In this document: piece by piece, positions 43,836 through 54,711 of the stretch | Position numbering within the stretch: position 1 is the stretch's first letter | Layout of the letters: each line of letters opens with the position of its first letter | Origin: Eudorina sp. 2006-703-Eu-15 | Lineage: Eukaryota > Chlorophyta > Chlorophyceae > Chlamydomonadales > Volvocaceae | Assembly (NCBI GenBank): GCA_003117195.1 | Contig: BDSI01000006.1 | Coordinates: forward strand, 2,007,382 to 2,071,381 | DNA length: 64,000 nucleotides | Direction: 5' to 3' | The notes under the pieces: model-generated | Databases searched by the model: none | What the model saw: only the letters and a program-made list of their open reading frames with translations | What the model was told of the DNA's origin: nothing | Program-made: the position numbers and the translations under genes

Positions 43836-46401
43836 GCGCCCGCAGGCAGGCAGGCCAGACAGCACGATGGCAAGCTGCCCCACGCACACAGCATGCAGTT
43901 GCGAAGCATACCGTTGCTGCCCCGAGTAGCCGGGGCTCCAGCCGTCCAAGGGACTCACATCTGCGGTACGTACGGTCCGATAAATACTGTACGGAAGCCG
44001 GCCAGGTAGGGGGGCGCAGAGTGCCGCGGGGCGGGGCGCCGGTCGAACCCAAAGGACAGGTGGCCACTGGCCAGTGGCCAATGGTGCGGCTTGCAGGAGG
44101 GGCGGTGCGGCGTTCCGGAACCCGAGGTGCCGTTGGTTGCTGCAGCTGCATGGGAAATCACCCCCCTCTTCGGGTGGAGGTGAAAGGGTGTGTTGTCCTT
44201 GATTGGGGGTTGCTGCAGATACGGCATCTGGGGCTCCCATATATACGCACAAGTTGTAAAATCCAGCTGGACAGGATCCACTGCCTGGGGAGGTCCACTG
44301 CCAAGGTCCACCACCCTGTCGGTGACGCTTTGTTTATTCAGTGGTACGTAAACCAGGGTACGGCAGGGAACGGCAGCCCTCGAGGGACCAGTAGCCCTTG
44401 CGCCGTGCAGCATCTGGGCTGAGTACGGACGAGTGTGTAGCGGATGACTACTACCCGTACTCCCCTGATGACTGCAACGCACTGCAGATCCGCTCGTTAC
44501 TTTCACCCAACGGTAGATTTGGGCAGACCACATGCAGTGCCGCATGCGGTATTTTCTTGTGAGTTGCTGTACGTACCCAGGGGGGGGGGAGTCCCGTCCT
44601 GCGAACCATAGCGCGAGCAGATCGCCGTACCGCACAGGCCGTTCCAAAACAGGTACGCGGAACGCGGTCCTCCTCCTCCTCCTTTGATTCCTCTGGCCTG
44701 GACCGATCCGGACGTAAGCGTGTGTGCACCCATGAAGTTATTCATGTACGGTATGAGTCGCCTGCAGGCTGCAGCCCGCTACCACGCACGGAAGTGCCAT
44801 CCCTGTTTTCCAGCGTTCACACGACTGTGACGGCAGGCCGACTCTCCAGCGCGGCAACGCAGCTGGTAGCATTATTACCGTGTAGCTGTCACCGATGATC
44901 CGCGGAGTCCACTGTAACGGTGGAGCTCCCGGTGGTAGCGGCGGTTGACGGTTGGAGCGCAGTCGCGATGGAAGAGGGTCAAGAAGTCACTGAAGCGGCT
45001 GAAGATCGTCCACCGCGCCACCGCGCTTTACAACGCTGTGAGGGCGGGCGTGCGAGGTGCGACGCGCGCGGCGCTGATCGGAGTACCGTACACCCACCTG
45101 CGTGCATTACGCCTGTAGTGTGTGTTTAATGAGAAGCCCACCCATAGTAGTGTGTGTGTCCTTTCGTAATTCGGATGTGTCCTCACTCTTAACAGCAAAC
45201 TTTGGCAGACCATACACCCTAGTGCCGCATGCTGTACTGATCATGGTGTATAAGGACCGTGAAAGATGCGCGCGGGGCCGTCGGGTCTGCACCCGACCTT
45301 GTCGTACAGCACTGGCGGAGACAGCACCTGACGTCCCCGAGTTGCCGATGGCCGATTCTCGTCAGCCCCGCCGCCACCTGTCCCGCTGCCGTGTGTACAT
45401 GTGCACATGCGCACACACGGGCCGCCACCCTGGCGGTTCTCTCACTCAGCTGCGCTCTCTGGGCACCTCTCTGGACCCACCGAGGGTCGTCAGCGTGGCC
45501 ACGTTTCGACCGCCATGCATCCGGGCATACACCCCGCGCCACCCGCCACATCCTCCGTCATCGTCGACGTCATCGCCGCCGCAACCGCGCAAATGAAGGG
45601 AAGCTCAAATGTGAAAGCAGCACGTCCAGATGTAGTGACCCGCGGGCGACGGATAGCAGCAGGTGGCGCGACAGTCGCTCTAGGGTTCAACACCCGACGG
45701 ATGGGACACACAACCGGGCTACCCGCTGTACCTCCCCCCTTTACCCCCTCCCTCGCCGCCCAGTCAGTGAACACCAGGCAGGCACGGGCACGGGCGCGGG
45801 CACGGGCGCGGGCTGAAAAGGTTCGGGGGCTGCTGTACAGCAGTCATCCTTACTGCCCAAACAAGCAGCACTGTCGCGTTCACCCACATCCACCACCCAC
45901 CCCCCACAGGCCTCGCATCCGTGTGGGACCTCTCAGCCCCTTAGGAGGAGGAGGAGGAGGAGGAGGGGGAGGGCCCCAGCAGATTGGCAGCGAGCGGCAT
46001 CCATCCGCAGTGCTGTGCGGTGCTGTGGGCGGGGAGAGGGGATCGTCCCACCCGCGGTCGTCCGGAGGGCTCGTCCGTCCGTCCGTCCGCAATAACCGGG
46101 GCCGCGTTGGGACCGCGGGGGCGAGATCGTCGTTCCCCCGAGGGCCCACTGCCGAGGTCGCCCTCCAGGCCCCCAGCAGGTCGGGGTTAGGTCGGGCAGG
46201 GAGGCGGCGGCGGCGGCGGCGGCCGGAGTGGCTGCGGTGTGGGTGGGCGGAGGGAGCCGGTGGTCGGCTGTGAGGCGACGGCGGCGGCGGCGGCGGAGCT
46301 GGACGGCGGAGCTGCTGGATGTTGGGAGCCGTGGAGCGAAGACGCCGTACTCGGGAGGGGATGGGGTTAGCGGTGAGGGTGTAGGGGCACCGGGTCCTGG
46401 G

Positions 46402-49128
46402 TCAGGTCTTGCCGCCCCGCCGCTTTCGTGTCCCCGCGGGGTCCGTCGCGGTCCGCCCCGCCGCCGCGGCCACCCCCGGCGCCATCCGCAGCTGGTCCGC
46501 CCAGGCGAAGAAGCTGCACTGCTTGGAGCGGTCCGAGATGGTCCAGCGGCCGCAGCTGTAGAACTGCCTGCGGCGGGTCATGTGTTGCGTGTCATGTAAG
46601 GTGCCGTGGGGGGAGGGCCGGGTACCGAAGGGGGTTTCGGCCGGGCGACGTCTGGATGCGTTCTGGTTGGTTTGGTTGAAGAACGTGCCGTACTTCCGGC
46701 TGGCATGTGCGAGACCTCCCTCCGCGCCAGTACCCAGGAATGCCGTACACGGTGCCTGCGCACACCACATCGGCCCCCCCCGTATTCCGCGGGTCCCAGG
46801 CGCAGGTCTGTCATTGGTCTTGTCATGGCGCATTGCGCATGACGCCACCACCGCGGGTTGTGCTGCCCCCCGATCCCTCCTCGCCCCCCGCACCCCTATG
46901 CATAGCTCACCCACCCACCCACCCACCCACCCTCTTACCCACCCTCTTACCCACCCACCCTCTTACCCACCCACCCACCCACCCACCCTCTTACCCACCC
47001 ACCCTCTTACCCACCCTCTTACCCACCCTCTTACCCACCCTCTTACCCACCCTCTTACCCACCCACCCACCCACCTACCGGCCCAGATTGGCTCCCGGTC
47101 TCTTGGTGGTCCGAAAGTGCGCCGCAACGCCGCAGCGGCACTTGCCCAGCCACCGGCCCGCGCTGTCGTACAACGCCGCCTCCCCCGTCGCCACCGCCGC
47201 TGCCGCCGCCGGCGCGGCGGGCCCCGTGCTCAGCGTCAGAACGGCCTGCCGCAACGTTCCGCTGCCGAGCCCGCCGCCGCCACTGCCGCCACCGCTGCTG
47301 CTGCCGGGCGTCACACCCTTTCGCTGCGACGGCGGGGTCCAGGCGGACCCGGCCCCGCCCCCGCCCCCGGCTGCTGAGGGCACAAGGCACACGTCCGTGG
47401 GGTGGTCATGCGGGTCTCCCCCAGTCGCCCCCTCGTCGGGGCCCTCATCATCGTCATCGTCCTCATCATCGTCATCGTCACCCCGACCGACGCCACCCGG
47501 ACGGCCCTTTGAGGCGCCCGCCTGCTGGGACGGCGGGAGGAGCTCCTGGGACGGCGGCGGCGACAGCGGTGCGGGCCCGGGTGGTGCGGGCGGCGCCTCC
47601 TTGAACGAGTCCGTGACGCGCAGCACGCAGCCGTCCCGCACCATCCGCACCACCAGCGCCGCCGTGTTGCGCGCGTCGTCCAGGCCGCTGTGGGCGCGGC
47701 CCTGCCACCGCAGACCTGCGGGGCATCTCCGGAGGCGGAGGAGGAATCTGTGAATGGGAGATCCGGAACCTGGATACGAAACGGATTATGACCGCATGCA
47801 AGGATCGGCAGGCCGGCAGGCGGCCGGGTGGGTGAGGCTCGCCGAGGGGCCGCGCCGCGGCCTTTCGACAAGGCCGGATGCCGCCGTACTGTACCGCCGT
47901 ACCACCCTGACTGTTCCCTGACAACTCTCTCAATCGCTCGATGCCGGCGCCGTCCGCGGGCAGCGCCTACAGCATCACAGCGTCTGCTGCGCTGCAGTGG
48001 TGTCACCCGGTCGCTCTGGTTGCCGCTTCCTTACCCCTCCCTACGCCCTGCCCTCCCTACCCCCTGTGCCCGCCCCCCTCGGGCTGTTGGGCTGTTTTCC
48101 TTTCTACGACCCCCCCCCAATCGGGCACCGCGACGCACCCAGCGCCTCGACGCACTTCTGCAGGCTGTTGGTGCGGCGGTAGCGGTTGGTGTAGAGCCGC
48201 TTGAGGTTGCACCAGCGGCGCAGGTGGGGCGGTCGGGGCAGCTTGCGCCACTCGCACTCGGTCTCCAGGCACACCTGCAGGGAAGGCGAGGGGAGGGGTG
48301 TAAGAAATTGGTAGACATACGATATTGGAGCTGCGCTGCTGCGCTGGAGCTCTCTTGCAGAGGTCCGATCGGGATACGGTACAGTACCATACCGGGTGAG
48401 GGGAGGGGCGGGGAAGGAGGCGGGTAGCGAGGGCGTTGGACGGGAAGGGAGGGCAGGCGAAGGGAAGGGTGGCCGGCGGAGAGCGGGGGACGTGGACGCG
48501 ATGACAGATGGGAATGGACGAAACAGGCCCCCCCCGTCGCGCCGCCACGTGCGTCATAATGTACGGCACGTACGGCACCTTGAGGTCCCAGTCGGTCCAC
48601 GTGACGGGCAGCAGCGAGCAGCCCTCCTGGAGCGCCCCCAGGTCGTCCAGCCACCGCTGCAGCCGGGGCAGCACGTCGCTCAGCAGCGGGGCGGAGTCCA
48701 CCTGCGGCCCCGAAACCCATCCGGGGGGACAAAACAAACACATCCGTGGGGTTGGGGTGGGTCGGGCCTCGGGCGGGTTCCTCATTCTACACATTCGTGG
48801 ATTTGGGTGTTGTTATTCGTGGATTTGGGTGTTGTTATTCGTGGATTTGGGTGTTGTTATTCGTGGATTTGGGTGTTGTTATTCGTGGATTTGGGTGTTG
48901 TTATTCGTGGATTTGGGTGTTGTTATTCGTGGATTTGGGTGTTGTTATTCGTGGATTTGGGTGTTGTTATTCGTGGATTTGGATGTTAATGCTGTGCGGA
49001 AGGGCATCTGTCTGACGGGCGCTGCGGTGCTCCTCGCATGTCATGTACCGTATGCCCTCTCCTGCCAGGGCCCTCAAAAGACCACACAGGAAAGACCCCG
49101 CAACAGGGCTCCTGGATACACACCGAGA

Positions 49129-49226
<98 letters not shown>

Positions 49227-50441
49227 GCGCGGGCGGGCGGGCGGGTTGCACTTCGGGCGGGCGGGCGGGTTGCACTTCTAAACACACTTGCGCGCTTGGG
49301 CTTCCGGCGTAGTGGGGAGCTCTGTGAGAGTCCGCACGCCGGCAGTCCGCAGCATCTGCTATTAGTTCTTTGCCCCTGCGCTGTGACGGCCGTTGACCGC
49401 GTTCGTACCCGGCACATCACTGCAAATTCGGCACCCGCATCTTTGCATTCCATTTGCTTTGCTCGTTTTTTCCTTCTTACTAACAACTTTTAGGACCGTC
49501 GCGCTCACGTGTGTCCCTGTCTTGCCATCCGCCTTGCATGTCCTCCGACTTCGCTTCGCTAACCACTGACGGTGCTGCTTCGCTTGGTGCTCCCTTTTCT
49601 GCGTTCAGGTCAGTATCTTTTCCTTCTGCACGGGCTGGGACGGTTGTGCCGGGCACTTGCTTGCTGTCGGCATTGCACGCGCTGTTGACGCATACGCCCT
49701 TGCTTTTGCTGCACCTTAGGATCAGTAGGTAGCTTAGTAGAGTTTTTCGTCTGCATTAGCCTACGACGTCATAGCCGCTGCTTCTGCTGGCGTCCCGGCG
49801 CCCACCGGCGCTCGACAACGATACGGGGCGCTGCAGCATCACGGCCTACACCACCTTGGGACTCCTTATGGACGACATATTTCGCCCTGGCGTATTGGTA
49901 ACTCTGGTCTCGGTCTCAGTCGTCGGTTGCATTGCTGGACACGGGTCTGCTTATTCGCGGCTCAGCTTTTCTCCTTGATAACACACACACACACACATCA
50001 TGGAGCACCCGACTGCATACCCGGACCCAGCAAGGCCTGACGCGTGCGAGCCGCCTCGCTCTGGCTCAGCTGGGCAGGCAGGACTGACGGAGGGTGCAAC
50101 CCTAGCTATTACGATTAGGTTGGGACGCGGGACCAGGCTAGTTTTACCGCACCAAGCAGGGGCGCGCCTCCGAAACGCGCCCTGGGTGCTGCAAGGACTT
50201 GAGGAGGTTGAACAGCGGACTGCGAGGCGCAGACCGCCCGGGATGGGCCTTCGCCCACTCCCTTGAGGGGGCACAGCGGTCACCGATCCTCGGGGATCGG
50301 GCACGCGCCCTAGGTTGAGAGCGAGGGGACAGAGGCCCCTTACGCCCCTTTCCCCCGTATCCGGGGGAAAGTGCTTCGGCGGTCTCCCGTATGGGGCGGG
50401 TTAGCGCCCCCGGCCAGTGTCGGCCCGGCAGATATGTAACG

Positions 50442-50526
<85 letters not shown>

Positions 50527-52919
50527 CATCGCTAATGGGTTCGGGGTTCCCGGTGTCACCTCCACTTCCGGCGCCTGTGTCGCCTATTCCGCTGGACTTC
50601 GCTTCTCGCGGCTCAGTTTCTTTCACATGCATCGCAAACATGTTGGCTTCCGGGTCGGTTCGGGCGGTCTCCCTCGTTGTCAAAACACACACACACACAC
50701 ATACGGTACGCATATGCCGCATGCCATTCTCAACGCCATCCGCGCCGCATACACGGGGGGGACGTACGGCAGGCGCAGGATCTTGATGAACTGACATGAG
50801 CGGGAGCGCGAAGTGGGTGTACAATTATAGCGCGTGCCCCCGCCGCACCCCTCCCCTCCGTCGCGACCTCGGCCCGCAATCCCCCGCACGTCCCTCATCC
50901 CCCACCAAAGGCTGCCGCCTTCTGCAAATGGATGGTGGGTGGGCGGCTGTATGCGTGTGTGGTTTCGCAACCAAGGCGGGAGTGCGTGATATGTGTGTTC
51001 ACCCAGGCCCGTGATACCCACCGGGTAACTTGCCATAGGCTTACCAGAGAGGCGGCGGCGGCGGCAAAACAGACGGCAACGAGCACAACCGAGCCGACCG
51101 TGCCCTGCGCCCGACACCCTCCCCACCTGCTCCTGCTCTATGCCCGTGAGGTCCACACAGAAGGGGTCCAGGCGGGGGTGCTCCGTGGGCCTTACGTACG
51201 ACTGGAACTCGCCCCGGGTGGTCAGGCTGTGCGCGTCCAGCAGCAGGCAGCTGACCTCGATGATTTCGATGGGGAATAGGTCGCGGCGCTGCCGGTTCAG
51301 GGGTTCGGGTTCGGCCGGAGTACCCCGGGGGGGAGGGGAGGGGAGTGGGAGGGGCAGGGGGTCATCAGCTCAGGGCACCGGGGCACTGCATTGCCTCGCT
51401 TGGTCCATCAAGGGGGAGCTCCCGCCCTCCTCCCTTGCCGCCCTCCCTCCCTCCCGCCCTGACATCGCTAGACAGCCCACTCCGCAGTCCTCGCCCGGGC
51501 AGTCGCCCAGTTCAGCGTTGCCTGTCAATGAGCGCAGGCCTGCCACTCACCCAGCCCGCCATCCCGCCAGCCACCCAAAACCTCCCCACACCACCTCCCC
51601 TGTCCCCCTCCCTCCCCGCCACTCGTCGTACCTTGGTACACGTGGCCTCCAGGTCCAGCACCAGGAACAGGTCATGCACCTGCGCCAGTAACCACACAGC
51701 GGCACGCATAGCTGCAGGTGTGTTTCCTAGTAAACCGAAAGGAGCACCCCAACGCCTCCTCCTTTCCGGTCTATTTGCTGAACGCACCGGACTGCGGCCG
51801 TTTTGCATGTACGGCGACGCCGTACGCACCGCGCGTGTAATTAGACGAGCGCGTCCGATGGGAAGCGTTCTTTTCGTAACTTGGCACTGTCAGTACCGCC
51901 CGTTTGCTGCTGCGGATCCTGCCTTTGCATTCACTCAGGCGGCAGGCAGCTTCGACCGCCCCGCGGTGTCCCGGTGACCGCCCCTCGCCTCCTCCTCCCA
52001 CAGAGACAAGCAAGCGAGCTTTGCTGCTCGCAAGTATAACCCACGTGCCCTGCCCCTCCGCTCAACGCGATAAGGCAGCTGGTGATGAGAGCCGCGTGGA
52101 GCCACGGAAGACGCGGAGCGCGCGCGAGGACGCGGGGCGCATGCGCATCGGGGAAGGGCTAAGCAGAGAGCGCCCTCGAGGACGGAGCTGTGCCACGCAA
52201 CGTAGGTTCCGCGGCCCAACGTAAGGGTGGTGCCCTCCGTGGGCCGCTTGTGTGGCTCCCGTCAGAGAGGTTGGATGGTGGCCAACATCGATGTTGGTCG
52301 CGGTTCGGGTTCTGGGTGCCGCGCTTGACTGAACGATGCTGCGGCTGAGCGGCTGCTGCGATCAGGAGCTGGCGGCCGACTCCGCGTCGGGGCGGCATGC
52401 AGCCTGGGCGTTCGACCACTGCGGGCGATCAGCGCTGCGGCGTACCTGGCGTGAGAACGTCTTCGCAGTCGGGCTGCGGAAGGGCGCCATCAAGCGAGCG
52501 CGCTTCTGCTGCGGACCTTCTGGTGCGTCGCGCCCCGAGGTGCTGGGAGTAGCCGCTGCGTTGACTGAGGACCCAAGTATGCATTCCCCTGCATCCAGCT
52601 CAGAGCTCCCCGCTTCACGGTCTGTCACATCTGCTTTTTCTGTGGGCAGCGGCTGAGTTGATGTGCCAATTTCTGGGCTGTCGGTCGCTTCAGGGCTTCC
52701 AGCGTCCACCCCACGCGAGTATAATTGTTGAGTTTCCACACATACAACCGCAGGGCTCGCAGGTTTCGATTTTGCGGGAGGGGACAAGGCCTGCATTCGC
52801 ACCGACGGAGGCTTGTGCTGCCTACTCCTCGAAGGCTTGTTCGCAGGCAGTTTGTCATGTCGGCGACCCATAAGGATATCAAATGCATTTCGTAGAGGGC
52901 CGGTCGAATTCTGGGACAT
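46402..52919 (-). CDS. ERI2: ERI2-type DEDDh 3'-5' exonuclease with GRF zinc finger
   Basis: Exons (minus): 52446-52919, 51632-51679, 51127-51288, 48579-48701, 48139-48274, 47079-47715 and 46402-46567 (TGA 46402-46404), giving 581 residues in agreeing phase. The DEDDh acids are seen as LFLVLDLEATC (D and E), TWTDWDLKVCLETEC (D) and AHSGLDDARNTA (H and D). FPIEIIEVSCLLLDAHSL, LDPFCVDLTGIEQEQ and MVRDGCVLRVTDSF follow human ERI2 closely. After an insert with an acidic run (DDDDDEDDDDDE) comes a GRF zinc finger, KCRCGVAAHFRTTKRPGANLGR continuing as QFYSCG and CSFFAW across the last intron. Human ERI2 also pairs these two domains. ERI enzymes trim RNA 3' ends; GRF fingers bind single-stranded nucleic acid. 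The first exon is less certain: its 158 residues (MSQNSTGPLRNAFDILMG start) are low-complexity, but the donor and phase fit the next exon. A start at an ATG just before 51679 is the alternative. Confidence 0.9.
46908..47078 (+). repeat. CCCACCCTCTTA repeat abutting a 5' splice site
   Basis: Units of CCCACC with nine copies of CTCTTAC fill the intron next to the donor at 47078. On the gene strand each copy reads GTAAGAG, a consensus 5' splice site. Confidence 0.92.
48792..48987 (+). repeat. 22-bp minisatellite, about nine copies
   Basis: The unit TTCGTGGATTTGGGTGTTGTTA repeats with one change in the last copy. It lies in the exonuclease intron 48702-51126. Confidence 0.96.
49134..49222 (+). 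repeat. (CA)44 microsatellite
   Basis: Uninterrupted CA run in the exonuclease intron, followed by a duplicated GGGCGGGCGGGCGGGTTGCA unit (49228-49278). Confidence 0.97.
49223..50700 (+). mobile_element. Series of three blocks each ending in (CA)n
   Basis: Block one (about 49223-49996), block two (49997-50524) and block three (50525-50700) each end in a CA run (about 9, 41 and 9 units). The text before the CA runs of blocks one and three shares TCGCGGCTCAG followed by a T-rich stretch, and related wording recurs at 63440-63506. Successive 5'-truncated insertions of a non-LTR retroelement or SINE with a CA tail would give this pattern. No reverse transcriptase is present, so the assignment is inference. 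Confidence 0.4.
50441..50524 (+). repeat. (CA)41 microsatellite
   Basis: Uninterrupted CA run directly after the word GATATGTAACGATT. Confidence 0.97.
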
Positions 52920-54711
52920 TCTGGGGATGACAATGAGGACGGAGACCAAAATCACATTTGCATTTCATTAAAATTCATTTTGTTCGTATGGTAGTGTTGT
53001 GGACAGGTCAATGGTGTTCGCAACCTCCGCACAAGTTACCGACCCTTGGGGCTCAAGGGGGCTCAGTACTGCAGTTCGGAGTCTACCTCCAGTGCGACCC
53101 ACCGGGAGTACTTGGGGGTTCTCGAACCACAAGAATCCTTCATGCATGATCAGTTCATGCCCTACCGCCGGGGCAACTATGATTTTTTGAGTTACTTGTT
53201 CTGCGGTAGACCCTGGCCGCTCCCTGGTAGACGACAATCCACGGCCAGCGATTATACCAAGGCTGCTGACCAGGGCTGATCGAAAATAGCATCAGGCCTT
53301 CCAAGCGGGACACGGCGGGGCTTCAGACTCGAGGGGGGGACGTCCATGTTCCTCAGGTAGTATCACAATGAGAGGCAGACACATTTCCCCTGGTAAAATC
53401 CCCAAGTTCTAACGTAAGTCTCCGGTCGCGCCGGTCTCCATGTTGGCGTTGCTTCCTGCCGCGTTGTTAGCTGCCGTCGATGCAGTGTGGAGAAACGCTG
53501 GAATGACTTGTGTGATCGCGGATCCAGTGCACCCGTCACAGAAACTGATACTGCGGGCGACGACCGTGTCAGCGTCCTTCAGCGTCACGCTCTTCTCGTT
53601 AAGTGAGACAGGACACATGAATCAAGAACGCGCTGATCCAAATTCAGTCTATTCGTCAAGTTCCCCGCAAAGCTGCCACGGTAGCGCTGCACAGAGCCAC
53701 GGTCAGTAGCACTCCACGGAAGCGCTGCACAGACGGCCGGGACCAGACGCTGCGTTGGCAAAACGCGAACTGGTACGGCACCCGACACTCGATGCTACGA
53801 GACTGATGAGCACATTCATTCGCGTGTCGGTCACACCGCGCTGCACTTACACACAACGCACATTAAGAATTCCACCCTTTACTTGCAGTGCCACATACAG
53901 TAAATATTTCCTCACCCACGCCCCCATGGACCCTAGTCGCACACAGTGAACGTCAAAAAACAAAACAATGGTCAATGCAGCCTTGGCGACTAGCTGCACG
54001 AGCCTGCATTACCCCCCCGCGTAGTCCACCCTGTTTGTCAAGCGCACTCCTCGTCGCACGGTCAATGTGTCACATTTCTCTCACTATGCACACGACCATA
54101 TGCACGCCAGCACACGCTCTGCCAACATCTAACGCTGCACACGGTCCACTCGAACACAGCAAGCAATCTGCTGTGCCGTTCCCACTGCACGACATGGACG
54201 CAACCATCACTATCAGCACTATTTGCGGATCAGCACTGTTGCCGAATCCAACCCTGCGTGGGCCTGCCGCTGCACCTGCAACGCATGACGGCTCCTGCGC
54301 ATCCCATATATCCTGCACGTCCCACTGCCAGCTCGCCATGTGCGACCCTTTGTACAGCACTGCAAAATCGGCTTTCCTGCCCACTGCACACAGCCTGCAA
54401 CGACAATCACCAACCCAGCGGATGTCGGGCAAGCACGAGGACGTACCTAGCTTCACCTAGCGCAGCTCGTACGAAAGACATACGATCGTTTGACCCAGTC
54501 CTAACATTCTACCCCTAAACCTCTTCCCGTACACTTCAGTCCCTAGTCAGTCCACGATCCGTTCTGTCCTATGTCGTGTCACATTCCTCCCGTTAACCGT
54601 TATTGGGTGATACACATGCACATGACCCAATCGACCCCGCGGACCCTGACTTCGAAGCCCAGCACCCGCCCGACTCCACAGCAACTTAAGGTATACCACT
54701 ACATATTCCTC
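52920..54711. other. Intergenic stretch between importin and exonuclease genes
   Basis: Both neighbours are on the minus strand, so this holds the importin 3' UTR and the exonuclease promoter. A TTACA at 53847-53851 (TGTAA on the minus strand) is a candidate but distant importin poly(A) signal. Frames of 190 residues (53888-54460 plus) and 128 residues (54070-54456 minus) overlap each other and show no domain. Confidence 0.55.

Larger units (their letters stand above)
40938..46401. other. Intergenic stretch, AT-richer, without a supported gene
   Basis: From 40,000 to about 43,400 the sequence is clearly less GC-rich than its surroundings. Frames such as 41659-42006 and 41865-42392 (plus) have no recognisable domain and no supporting splice context. 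Other contents are a GTACG word repeat at 42895-42930, a dispersed repeat copy at 43764-43835, a GGGCACGGGCGC run at 45780-45815, a GGA run at 45945-45970, a CCGT run near 46076-46090 and CGG runs near 46203-46300. The last few hundred bases should hold the 3' UTR of the exonuclease gene. Confidence 0.55.

Noticed and set aside
53888..54460. 190-residue plus-strand frame
   Set aside because: Overlaps a 128-residue minus-strand frame, has repeated His/Ser/Thr-rich composition without a domain, and lies where the importin 3' UTR is expected.
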